Assembly: GCA_900317285.1 (NCBI GenBank)
Contig: ONGA01000004.1
Coordinates: 82,584 to 146,583, forward strand
Length of the DNA: 64,000 bases
Reading direction: 5' to 3'
From: an uncultured Bacteroidales bacterium
Lineage (GTDB): Bacteria; Bacteroidota; Bacteroidia; Bacteroidales; P3
Of the stretch, positions 9,855-17,239 are shown piece after piece. Made by a program: the position numbers and the translations under genes. How positions within the stretch are numbered: position 1 is the stretch's first letter; each line of letters opens with the position of its first letter. Below the pieces are notes generated by a model. It searched no databases, was not told where the DNA came from, and saw nothing but the letters and a program-made list of their open reading frames with translations.

Positions 9855-11563
9855 GCGGTAACGTCTCGCGCTCCTGCACCCCCACCCTCCTGTTCTTCTT
9901 CTCACTGGCAGTATATGCCCTCACCATGGACCGCTCCGTCAGCTGGTGGGACTGCGGCGAGTTCATCACCACAGGCTATGGCCTGCAGGTGGGACATCCC
10001 CCCGGAGCACCCTTCTACCAGCTCGTCACCCACTGCTTCATGCTCCTCTCCTTCGGCAACCCCCTGTGGGTCGCCCCACTGAGCAACTTCGTCTCCGTCC
10101 TATGCGCCTCCTTCACCGTCCTCATCCTCTACAAAACCATCCTCTTGCTCCTCGACCGGCCAGCGACAGACGGCCACCATTCAACATTCAAAACCCAAAT
10201 CCCAGCCCTCGTCGGCGCACTCTGCTACCTCTTCTGCGACACCGCCTGGTTCTCCGCCGTCGAAAGCGAAGTCTACAGCATGGCGATGCTCTTCTGCGCC
10301 CTGGATGTGTGGCTCATCCTCCTCTGGCGACGCAACAGCAATCCTCGCCTCCTCCTGCTCCTGAGTCTCCTCCTGGGATTGGGAGTCTGCGTCCACCTCA
10401 TGACACTCCTCGTCGTCCCGGCACTGCTGTGGATCTACCTGAGGTCCCCAAGAACCTTAAAACACTTTTGCCTGGCAATACCCTTCTTCCTCCTCGGACT
10501 CTCTCCCTACGCCATAGTTCCCATCCGTGCAGCCGCCAATCCTCCGGTGAACCAGATGGGCGACAGCTTCATCGCCTACGTCAAGCGCGACCAATACCCC
10601 AAGGCACCACTCTACCCACGACTCTGGCGCGAGCGCGACGCCAAACACTGGGCCGACTGGATCCCCACCGACACCCCCGACACCGCAAGCCTCGTCGACA
10701 ACTCTCTCTACTACCTCTCCTACCAGTTCGGCTACATGTACTGCCGCTACCTGATGTACAACTACATAGGGCGTGAAAACCTCAAGCACCACCGCACAGT
10801 GGTCTTCATCCTCCCCTTCCTGCTGGGTCTCGCGGGCCTCGTGACGCAATGGCGACGCCGGCGGCGCTCCGACCTGCTCTTCGTGACCCTGCTCTTCCTC
10901 TTCGGCGGCATCGTCCTCAACATCTACCTCAACCACCCCTGCTACGAACCACGCGAACGCGACTACGCCTACATCCTCTCCTTCTACGCCTTCGCCATAT
11001 GGATTGGCATCGGCGTCAGCACCATCCTCCGCCAACGTTGGCAATGGCTCATGCTTCTGGCCCCCATGCTCATGGCCCTCGGCAACTGGTCCGACCACAA
11101 CCGCAGCCACTGCCATTCAGTCCACGACATCGCGCTCAACCACCTCCAGTCCTGCGACAGCGGTGCCATCCTCCTGGCCTTCGGCGACAACGACACCTTC
11201 CCTCTCTGGTACCTCCAGCAAGTCGAACACCACCGCACCGATATCGACATCCACAACATCAACCTCGAAGGCTACCGCAAGACATGGGAAATGCTGGACT
11301 CCAACAACTTCCAGCGTCCGGTCTACCTCACCCAGTACGCCTGCGACCGCCTCGCCCAGTTCTACCCCGGACGGCTCCGCTGCGAGGGCTTCTGCTGGCG
11401 ACTCCTCCCCTCCCCCGAAGGCGCCGACGATACCCGTCCCCTGCAGCGCCACATCGCCCAATCCATCCAATGGAACATCACCCCCTCCGAATACCTCGAC
11501 CCTGTCTCCCGCTCCTTCCTCAACATCTGGCTACACAACACCACCGCACGTCCACTCCCCTGA
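9815..11563 (+). CDS. DUF2723 membrane glycosyltransferase-like protein (short form)
   Basis: Polytopic membrane protein with the DUF2723 signature SWWDCGEFITTGYGLQVGHPPGAPFYQL near residues 40-70. The Asp and Glu of DCGE occupy the place of the catalytic acidic residue in GT-C glycosyltransferases, so O-mannosyltransferase-like transfer of a sugar from a lipid carrier to exported protein is likely. The 582 residues contain about ten transmembrane segments and then a short soluble tail; Bacteroides relatives usually run to about 1000 residues, so the C-terminal domain is reduced. The only plausible ATG lies 40 nt inside lptE. It ends a C-rich + strand block, and a promoter for kbl follows. 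Confidence 0.8.
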   Translation: MRRRIQQSCRKLVSGNVSRSCTPTLLFFFSLAVYALTMDRSVSWWDCGEFITTGYGLQVGHPPGAPFYQLVTHCFMLLSFGNPLWVAPLSNFVSVLCASFTVLILYKTILLLLDRPATDGHHSTFKTQIPALVGALCYLFCDTAWFSAVESEVYSMAMLFCALDVWLILLWRRNSNPRLLLLLSLLLGLGVCVHLMTLLVVPALLWIYLRSPRTLKHFCLAIPFFLLGLSPYAIVPIRAAANPPVNQMGDSFIAYVKRDQYPKAPLYPRLWRERDAKHWADWIPTDTPDTASLVDNSLYYLSYQFGYMYCRYLMYNYIGRENLKHHRTVVFILPFLLGLAGLVTQWRRRRRSDLLFVTLLFLFGGIVLNIYLNHPCYEPRERDYAYILSFYAFAIWIGIGVSTILRQRWQWLMLLAPMLMALGNWSDHNRSHCHSVHDIALNHLQSCDSGAILLAFGDNDTFPLWYLQQVEHHRTDIDIHNINLEGYRKTWEMLDSNNFQRPVYLTQYACDRLAQFYPGRLRCEGFCWRLLPSPEGADDTRPLQRHIAQSIQWNITPSEYLDPVSRSFLNIWLHNTTARPLP

Positions 11564-11611
11564 CTCCCCAACTTTTAAGAAAAAAATTTTCTCGCGAATC
11601 TCTTTTTTTTG

Positions 11612-11619
11612 TACTTTTG
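11612..11619 (+). promoter_or_regulatory. Bacteroidetes -7 element upstream of kbl
   Basis: TACTTTTG, a full match to TAnnTTTG, placed 50 nt before the kbl start. No TTTG is visible at the -33 position. Confidence 0.6.
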
Positions 11620-11668
11620 CACTTTAATTCAAACATTGACGAATTAACAAATTAACACATTAATAATC

Positions 11669-12850
11669 ATGTACACTAAATTCCAACAGCACCTGCAGAA
11701 AGAGCTGGCCGACATCGAGGCCGCCGGTCTGTACAAACACGAACGCATCATCGAGAGCCCCCAGGGCGCCGAAATCATGGTCAAAGGCAAGAAGTGCCTC
11801 AACTTCTGCGCCAACAACTACCTCGGCCTCGCCGACAACCCCGAGCTCATCGAGGCTGCCAAGAAAGGCATGGACGCCCGCGGCTACGGCATGGCTTCCG
11901 TCCGCTTCATCTGCGGCTGCCAGGACCTCCACAAGCAGCTTGAGAAGAAAATCGCCGAGTTCTTCGGCACCGAGGACACCATCCTCTACGCTGCCTGCTT
12001 CGACGCTAACGGCGGTGTCTTTGAACCCCTGCTGACCGAAGAGGACGCCATCATCTCCGACGCCCTCAACCACGCCTCCATCATCGACGGCGTCCGCCTC
12101 TGCAAAGCACAGCGCTACCGCTACGCCAACGCCGACATGGCCGACCTCGAGGAACAGCTCAAGGCTGCACAGAAAAACCGCTTCCGCATCATCGTCACCG
12201 ACGGCGTCTTCTCCATGGACGGCAACGTCTGCCCGCTCGACAAAATCTACGAGCTCGCCAACAAGTACGATGCCATGGTGATGGTCGACGAGAGCCACTC
12301 CGCCGGCGTGGTCGGCAAGACCGGCCGCGGTGTCACCGAGCGCTACAACCTGCGCGGCAAGATTGAAATCCTCACCGGCACCCTCGGCAAAGCCTTCGGC
12401 GGCGCCATGGGCGGCTTCACCACCGGTAAGAAAGAAATCATCGACATGCTCCGCCAGCGCAGCCGTCCCTACCTCTTCTCCAACTCCATGGCTCCCGGCC
12501 TCGTGGCCGCAGGCATCCGCATGTTCGAGCTCATGAGCGAGACCAACGCCCTGCAGGACAAACTGCACGAGAACACCGACTACTTCCTGCGCCGCATGAA
12601 GGAAGAAGGCTTCGACTGCAAGCCCAGCGAGAGTGCCATCTGCGCCGTCATGATCTACGACGCCGCCAAGAGCCAGCAGTACGCCGCCAAGATGCAGGAA
12701 GAAGGCATCTTCGTCACCGGCTTCTACTACCCCGTCGTCCCGAAAGGCCAGGCCCGCATCCGCGTCCAAATCAGCGCCGCCCACGAGCACGAGCACCTCG
12801 ACAAATGCATCGAGGCCTTCAAGAAAGTCCGCAAGGAAATCGAAGGCTAA
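11669..12850 (+). CDS. kbl: Glycine C-acetyltransferase (2-amino-3-ketobutyrate CoA ligase)
   Basis: PLP enzyme of the alpha-oxoamine synthase family that cleaves 2-amino-3-ketobutyrate with CoA to glycine and acetyl-CoA, the second step of threonine degradation. The 393 residues match E. coli Kbl in length. PLP-binding Lys241 sits in TGTLGKAFGGAMGGF; DESHSAG supplies the Asp/His pair that contacts PLP; NNYLGLADNP and ASVRFICG are family landmarks. It has its own promoter. The partner dehydrogenase tdh lies 2.5 kb downstream, separated by the AT-rich defence scar. Confidence 0.95.
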   Translation: MYTKFQQHLQKELADIEAAGLYKHERIIESPQGAEIMVKGKKCLNFCANNYLGLADNPELIEAAKKGMDARGYGMASVRFICGCQDLHKQLEKKIAEFFGTEDTILYAACFDANGGVFEPLLTEEDAIISDALNHASIIDGVRLCKAQRYRYANADMADLEEQLKAAQKNRFRIIVTDGVFSMDGNVCPLDKIYELANKYDAMVMVDESHSAGVVGKTGRGVTERYNLRGKIEILTGTLGKAFGGAMGGFTTGKKEIIDMLRQRSRPYLFSNSMAPGLVAAGIRMFELMSETNALQDKLHENTDYFLRRMKEEGFDCKPSESAICAVMIYDAAKSQQYAAKMQEEGIFVTGFYYPVVPKGQARIRVQISAAHEHEHLDKCIEAFKKVRKEIEG

Positions 12851-12934
12851 GACTTTGACAAAAAAACCTACACCAAGACGGGAGTGCCTTAGCGGGCCTC
12901 CCGCCTTCTATAATTTAGAATAACCATAGCCTAA

Positions 12935-13030
12935 CAAAGCTTTCGTGAGCTGCAATCCGAGATGCACGACCTGCTGAAACAAGAGGAAAAGAGCAAGAAA
13001 GATCTCAAGAAACATGGTTATTCGTTATAA
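12935..13030 (+). pseudogene. Remnant of a type I restriction-modification gene (C-terminal end)
   Basis: A 31-codon open stretch following a stop at 12932-12934 reads ELQSEMHDLLKQEEKSKKDL and ends at a natural stop. The pattern resembles the C-terminal coiled tail of Bacteroidota type I methyltransferase subunits (HsdM). Nothing of the rest of such a gene is present. It lies directly upstream of a YhcG-like fragment and AbiH, which supports reading it as debris of a defence locus. Confidence 0.45.
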
Positions 13031-13042
13031 TATTCAAAAACT

Positions 13043-13216
13043 ATGGAAATTATCACACATGAATATAAGGATTGGGTTGTTGAACTGAAACAACGTATTC
13101 GCCAAAGCCAAATCAAAGCAGCGGTTAGAGTGAATACGGAACTGCTGCAACTCTACTGGCAAATGGGAAGCGAGAATCGGGCACAACTTGTGCCACAATT
13201 GGCAGAAACCTACTGA
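13043..13216 (+). pseudogene. Truncated YhcG/DUF1016-type PDDEXK protein (N-terminal fragment)
   Basis: A 57-codon frame beginning MEIITHEYKDWVVELKQRI and continuing through VNTELLQLYWQMG, the characteristic N-terminal helix pair of YhcG/DUF1016 proteins, which accompany type I restriction systems in many Bacteroidota. Right after QMG the family sequence stops: SENRAQLVPQLAETY and a TGA follow, so more than 250 residues including the nuclease domain are missing. AbiH begins 58 nt downstream. The fragment is AT-rich like AbiH and unlike kbl. Probably non-functional. Confidence 0.6.
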
Positions 13217-13274
13217 CAACTGAAGATTACAGTCTTTGCTTTTGGCAAAGGTGTGGCAATAAAACACGGAACAA

Positions 13275-14285
13275 ATGAACATCTTGTATATTTTAGGCAA
13301 TGGCTTTGATAAAGCGCAAGGGATGAAGACAAGTTATCCTGAGTTTTATCAGTATTTGATGAAACAAAAAGGCAGCCCTTTTTTAGAGCAACTCAAAAAA
13401 GATATTAATGAAAATACAAACCTGTGGTCTGATATGGAAGAGGCTTTAGGAAAATTCACCTCAAAAGTTAATGATGCAACAGATTTTGATAAATTATATT
13501 TTGAGTTGAGCGAACACCTTCAACATCATTTGAAAAAAGAAGAAGAAAATTTCAATCCATCTGATGAACAAAAGAATAAATTTCTTCATGACTTTATTAA
13601 CCCATTTGATTATATAGAGGCCACCGACTTAAATAACATAAACAAATTACTGAGTGAAAACACACCCATCGGCTATCCTCTAGTTGAACACATAAGTGTC
13701 ATGACGCTTAACTATACCAATACACTGGAAAGATTATTACCTAATGAGATAGGGGTGGATAATGAAAACTACAGTTATGATTATCGAATCGACAACTCCC
13801 ATTTCTTAAGGAAAATAATACATATTCACGGTCAACTTGGAGATTCGATAATCATTGGCGTTGACAACAAAGAACAAATTGCCAACGAACAATTCAAAAA
13901 TAATTTGGACATCCAGGATATTCTTGTGAAAGAACAATCCAATCGTGTTATGGGCAATACTCGACATGAACAGTGCGAGAACTTGATCAAAGATGCGGAT
14001 GCTATAATTTTATTTGGGGTTTCTCTTGGAGATACCGATGCCCATTGGTGGAATCTGATTAGCGAAATATTTGCCAAGAAAAAATTATATATCATACAAC
14101 ATTTATACAAGGAGAAATATGTAGAAATACCTCCTACCAGAAAACAACTGTATGGACGAATAAAAAGAGAAAACAGAATGAACATCATGAAGAAATTGGG
14201 ATTCGGGGAAGATCCTGCAGGCTGGCCGGAAGGCACAAACGAACGATTGTTTTTCATAACTAATTCCAATTTATTTAAGATATAA
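13275..14285 (+). CDS. AbiH family abortive-infection protein
   Basis: Phage-defence protein of the AbiH family, 336 residues. The N-terminus LYILGNGFDKAQGMKTSYPEF is the family signature (NGFD), and further landmarks are SVMTLNYTNTLERLL, IHIHGQLGD and LFGVSLGDTDAHWWN, a SIR2/Rossmann-like pattern. The mechanism is not settled; related folds act on nucleotides such as NAD. The gene appears intact with no frameshift, although it sits beside debris of a restriction locus. It is AT-rich with A/T-ending codons while kbl and tdh on either side are strongly C-rich, a sign of horizontal transfer. No clear promoter is visible directly upstream. Confidence 0.85.
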   Translation: MNILYILGNGFDKAQGMKTSYPEFYQYLMKQKGSPFLEQLKKDINENTNLWSDMEEALGKFTSKVNDATDFDKLYFELSEHLQHHLKKEEENFNPSDEQKNKFLHDFINPFDYIEATDLNNINKLLSENTPIGYPLVEHISVMTLNYTNTLERLLPNEIGVDNENYSYDYRIDNSHFLRKIIHIHGQLGDSIIIGVDNKEQIANEQFKNNLDIQDILVKEQSNRVMGNTRHEQCENLIKDADAIILFGVSLGDTDAHWWNLISEIFAKKKLYIIQHLYKEKYVEIPPTRKQLYGRIKRENRMNIMKKLGFGEDPAGWPEGTNERLFFITNSNLFKI

Positions 14286-14294
14286 CAAATCTTT

Positions 14295-14326
14295 TTTGCC
14301 AGTTCGAGAAAATATCCGTATCTTTG
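14295..14326 (+). promoter_or_regulatory. Consensus Bacteroidetes promoter
   Basis: TTTG at 14295-14298 and TATCTTTG at 14319-14326, 20 nt apart: a full match to the Bacteroides sigma-ABfr promoter. Transcription should begin near 14332, past the in-frame ATG at 14324 and before the ATG at 14357, which fixes the start of the next gene. Confidence 0.8.
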
Positions 14327-14356
14327 CACTCGAAAACAATCCAATATAACCACGCT

Positions 14357-14863
14357 ATGATATCATTCCAGTTTTTCCCGCGTTCCAGAGGCGTCTCAAA
14401 AGAAATAAAAGAAATTATCGATGCCTTTAAATCCGTCGAGAAAGACATCGATTCCAGCACAACAAACCTAGAATCCAACGCTGTTCTCTCTCTTCTCAAA
14501 CCTCATTTGGAAACACTGAAATTCAAAGTAGAAACAAGCAAACGTGCAAGCGAGAAAATAGATGTCCCCGTACTTTTCGGGGAAGACAACCGTATCGACA
14601 AATCCTTTTATGCCGATGCATTGAGCAAAGACGGCAAGATTGTCATCGAAGTTGAAGCCGGACGTGCCACCGAAAACAACCAGTTCCTGAAAGACATCTT
14701 CGAAGCCTGCATGATGTTCGATGTGGAATACCTGGTTCTGGCCGTGCGCAAAACCTACCGGACCCACAACGACTTCGAAAGATGCTATAATTTTCTGGAA
14801 ACACTTTACATATCCAATCGCCTCCAACTACCTCTCAAAGGCATTCTGTTAATAGGTTACTAA
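14357..14863 (+). CDS. Unknown protein, possible PD-(D/E)XK nuclease fold
   Basis: A 168-residue protein with no firm family assignment. The start ATG at 14357 is chosen because a consensus promoter ends at 14326, making the upstream ATG at 14324 unlikely. Residues 35-60 form a helix with Glu39 and Asn41 (LESNAVLSLLKPHLE). Then a strand carries Asp87 (FYADA) and a second strand carries Glu98-Val-Glu100 (KIVIEVEAGRA), followed by a helix and the strand EYLVLAV. This strand-D-strand-ExE-helix order matches the PD-(D/E)XK core, with Glu replacing the Lys as in BamHI. It stands as a single gene with its own promoter and terminator next to AbiH. Restriction-type activity is a guess. Confidence 0.6.
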   Translation: MISFQFFPRSRGVSKEIKEIIDAFKSVEKDIDSSTTNLESNAVLSLLKPHLETLKFKVETSKRASEKIDVPVLFGEDNRIDKSFYADALSKDGKIVIEVEAGRATENNQFLKDIFEACMMFDVEYLVLAVRKTYRTHNDFERCYNFLETLYISNRLQLPLKGILLIGY

Positions 14864-14874
14864 ACACATACTCT

Positions 14875-14909
14875 AAGCCCGAAGGCCCCAAAAAACCTTC
14901 GGGCTTTTT
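14875..14909 (+). terminator. Rho-independent terminator
   Basis: AAGCCCGAAGG pairs with CCTTCGGGCTT across a short CCCCAAAAAA loop, followed by a T run. It ends the AbiH/nuclease-like segment. Confidence 0.9.
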
Positions 14910-14943
14910 CTTCCCTCCTGTCATAGGTCGTGATAAGGTACGA

Positions 14944-15021
14944 CATAGGAGCGACATACTATCATCCATAGACCTACCATAGAGTTACAATAGAGGTACC
15001 ATAGACCTAGTATAGAGTTAG
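14944..15021 (+). repeat. Degenerate 11-bp tandem array (CATAGNNNNNN units)
   Basis: Seven consecutive units, six of exactly 11 bp and one of 12: cataggagcga, catactatcatc, catagacctac, catagagttac, aatagaggtac, catagacctag, tatagagttag. No coding potential. The same core recurs near 37442 and, on the other strand, near 23047. Function unknown. Confidence 0.7.
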
Positions 15022-15309
15022 CGTCCGTAGATTTTTGTGAATTAAGGGAATATATTGTTTTGAAAATCAGCGCTGATATTATTTATCTTTCTGATAATCA
15101 GCCTCTGTTTTGATTTTCATATGGGATTCCCATCCTGTTTTGCTCTTGCAAAAATACAACGTTTTTTTCATATTCCGGAAAAAAAATTTCACCTTTCGTC
15201 AGAATTTTGTATTTTTGTGACCGTGAAACAAACGGGGCATCCCATACAACAGCCTGTGGCAGTGACGTTTGGATGCTTTTAAAAGGTATAATAAAATAAT
15301 AAAATAACG
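15022..15309. other. Intergenic region upstream of tdh
   Basis: AT-rich spacer. It holds a short inverted repeat ATGGG-ATT-CCCAT near 15121 and a TATTTTTG -7 element at 15210-15217, leaving a leader of about 85 nt before tdh. No ORF, tRNA or recognised riboswitch seen. Confidence 0.5.
15210..15217 (+). promoter_or_regulatory. -7 element for tdh
   Basis: TATTTTTG, matching TAnnTTTG, 92 nt before the tdh ATG. The -33 region is not a clear TTTG. Confidence 0.5.
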
Positions 15310-16257
15310 ATGAAAAAGATTCTTATCGTCGGTGCGGGCGGACAGATTGGTTCCGAGCTCACACGTAATCTCAGAGACATTTATGGCGACAACAATGTCG
15401 TGTGCAGCGACCTCCGTCCCCTCAAAGGCGACCCCTACGAGCGCGGCCCCGTGGAGCGCATCGACTCCACCCAGATCATGCAGATTGCCGCTGCCGTGAA
15501 GCAGTACAACATCGACACCATCTACAACCTCGCCGCCATCCTCAGCGCCACCGCCGAACTCAACCCCATGCTCGGCTGGAACGTCGGCATCGGCTCCCTG
15601 GTCAACTGCCTCGAGGTGGCACGCCTCTTCGGCTGCGCCGTCTTCACTCCCTCTTCCATCGGCGCCTTCGGCCCCTCCACTCCCCACGACAACACCCCGC
15701 AGGACACCATCCAGCGCCCCAACACCATCTACGGCGTCACCAAGGTCACCGGCGAGCTCCTCTCCGACTACTACTTCACCCGCTTCGGCGTCGACACCCG
15801 CAGCGTGCGCTTCCCCGGCCTCATCAGCCACATGACCCTCCCCGGCGGCGGCACCACCGACTACGCCGTCGAGATCTACTACGCTGCCGTCAAAGGCGAA
15901 AAATTCGTCTGCCCCCTCAAGAAAGGCACCTACATGGACATGATGTACATGCCTGACGCCCAGAAAGCCATGATCGACATCATGGAGGCCGACCCCACCA
16001 AGCTCGTCCACCGCAACAGCTTCAACGTCACCGCCATGAGCTTCGACCCCGAAATCATCTACAACGCCATCAAGAAGCGCTACCCCAACTTCGAAATGGT
16101 CTACGAGCCCGAACCCATCAAGCAGGCCATCGCCGACAGCTGGCCCGACAAGATGGACGACTCCTGCGCCCGCAACGAATGGGGCTGGAATCCGCAGTAC
16201 GACCTCGAGCGCATGACCGACGACATGATCCTCAACCTGAAAAAGAAGCTGCTCTAA
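15310..16257 (+). CDS. tdh: L-threonine 3-dehydrogenase, SDR type
   Basis: NAD-dependent short-chain/extended SDR enzyme of the UDP-glucose-epimerase-like threonine dehydrogenase family, oxidising L-threonine to 2-amino-3-ketobutyrate for Kbl. 315 residues. The Rossmann motif GAGGQIGSE covers residues 8-16; NLAAILSATAE and PSSIGAFGP are typical of this family; the catalytic pair is Tyr141 and Lys145 in YGVTK. Codons are strongly C-rich, like kbl and unlike the AT-rich patch between them. It probably once stood next to kbl; now it has its own promoter and terminator. Confidence 0.9.
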   Translation: MKKILIVGAGGQIGSELTRNLRDIYGDNNVVCSDLRPLKGDPYERGPVERIDSTQIMQIAAAVKQYNIDTIYNLAAILSATAELNPMLGWNVGIGSLVNCLEVARLFGCAVFTPSSIGAFGPSTPHDNTPQDTIQRPNTIYGVTKVTGELLSDYYFTRFGVDTRSVRFPGLISHMTLPGGGTTDYAVEIYYAAVKGEKFVCPLKKGTYMDMMYMPDAQKAMIDIMEADPTKLVHRNSFNVTAMSFDPEIIYNAIKKRYPNFEMVYEPEPIKQAIADSWPDKMDDSCARNEWGWNPQYDLERMTDDMILNLKKKLL

Positions 16258-16324
16258 CAAAAAGCAGCCCTTTTCATACACCGCATTGGCATCGCAGCCG
16301 CCCTGCCAATACCCATTCCCCACA

Positions 16325-16358
16325 AAGGCACTCCACCCCCCGGAGTGCCTTGTTTTTT
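16325..16358 (+). terminator. Rho-independent terminator after tdh
   Basis: AAGGCACTCC pairs with GGAGTGCCTT around a C-rich loop, followed by G and six T. Confidence 0.9.
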
Positions 16359-16376
16359 CCCCTTCAAGAAAAAAAA

Positions 16377-16408
16377 TTTGTACGGTTATGAAAAAATTAC
16401 TAATTTTG
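16377..16408 (+). promoter_or_regulatory. Consensus promoter for the zapA operon
   Basis: TTTG at 16377-16380 and TAATTTTG at 16401-16408, exactly 20 nt apart. It sits 34 nt upstream of the first gene. Confidence 0.85.
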
Positions 16409-16442
16409 CAGCGCTTTTTATAGTGTAAATGTATATATTAAC

Positions 16443-16736
16443 ATGTTCGATTTCGAAACATCGGTAACGGGAATTGAATTCAAGGTGAGGCAGTTGGCCG
16501 ACGAAGTGTCGCGGCTGCGCACGCTGGTGCACGAGAAAGAGGACAAGTGCATTGCACTGGAAGAAACACTGAAAGAAAAGGATTTTTTAATAAATAACTT
16601 AAAAGAAGAAAACAAATTAATAAAATTAGGGAACAGATTGACAGAACGGGGCGACAGTGCTGAGATAAAACTTAAAATCAATCAGATGATACGCACCATC
16701 GACAAAAGCATAGAGTCACTGAAAAACGTTGAATAA
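16443..16736 (+). CDS. Small coiled-coil protein upstream of ZapA
   Basis: A 97-residue protein that is almost entirely coiled coil (residues about 8-65, heptads in QLADEVSRLRTLVHEKEDK). It contains no signal peptide and is followed 5 nt later by zapA. Small coiled-coil proteins in this place in Bacteroidota are commonly uncharacterised; by size and partner a ZapB-like role at the division ring is plausible but not shown. Codons from 16580 on are A-rich compared with the neighbours, as expected for a Lys/Asn-rich segment. Confidence 0.7.
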   Translation: MFDFETSVTGIEFKVRQLADEVSRLRTLVHEKEDKCIALEETLKEKDFLINNLKEENKLIKLGNRLTERGDSAEIKLKINQMIRTIDKSIESLKNVE

Positions 16737-16741
16737 ACAAA

Positions 16742-17047
16742 ATGGAAACGGTATCGGCATCAGTCAATATTTTGGGACGCACGTACAAGCTTCGCGTAGC
16801 CGCTGAAGATGAGGAAGCCTTGCGTAAGGCTGCGGAAGCTATCGACTCGCAGGCCAAAAACTACGGCAAGATGTATGCCTATAACGACCATCAGGACCTG
16901 CTTGCAATGGTGGCATTGACGCAAATCACTCAATTGACCAAGATACAAGATTCGCTGCGGTTCAAAGACACAGACCTCGCACAGAGGCTGCAAAACATCG
17001 ACAGCGTTTTGGAACAAATCCTGCATCCGACCCAAAACAGTTTGTAA
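16742..17047 (+). CDS. zapA: Cell division protein ZapA
   Basis: FtsZ-ring-associated protein that bundles FtsZ filaments. The 101 residues show the ZapA globular head (VNILGRTYKLRVAAEDEEALRKAAEAIDSQ, residues 8-37) followed by the dimerising helix and coiled coil to the C-terminus. It follows the small coiled-coil gene by 5 nt under the same promoter. A structured intergenic segment and rny come next, the same order as in other Bacteroidota. Confidence 0.9.
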   Translation: METVSASVNILGRTYKLRVAAEDEEALRKAAEAIDSQAKNYGKMYAYNDHQDLLAMVALTQITQLTKIQDSLRFKDTDLAQRLQNIDSVLEQILHPTQNSL

Positions 17048-17059
17048 ACTCAACACAAT

Positions 17060-17228
17060 TTACAAACCGAGTCGGCTCAGGGGCGGGTAGGTTGTATGGC
17101 TGATACGCCCGGCGCTCAAATCCTATCAGTTCGGAGTTTACCATAACTCTTGGCGGGGCTTACCGCGATGCAGGATTTCTTAACTTCACGCCGCAACGGG
17201 AGTCAAACCCAGTTCCCACACAAAAACA
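17060..17228 (+). ncRNA. Structured RNA candidate between zapA and rny (6S-like position)
   Basis: The 192 nt between zapA and rny carry no gene but clear secondary structure. AAATCCT (17118-17124) pairs with AGGATTT (17172-17178) and encloses two hairpins, GAGTT-TACCAT-AACTC (17134-17149) and GCGG-GGCTTA-CCGC (17153-17166). I recall 6S RNA (ssrS) being adjacent to zapA in enterobacteria and annotated next to rny in Bacteroides, so ssrS is the leading idea. The strand and ends are not certain. A long structured rny leader is the alternative. Confidence 0.4.
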
Positions 17229-17239
17229 CACAACACACT

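Noticed and set aside
12879..12903. Terminator after kbl (CGGGAG...CTCCCG)
   Set aside because: Six-bp stem with a long loop and no T run; too weak to call.
14944..15021. Possible CRISPR array
   Set aside because: Units of 11 bp without spacers, drifting in sequence; no cas genes anywhere in the window.
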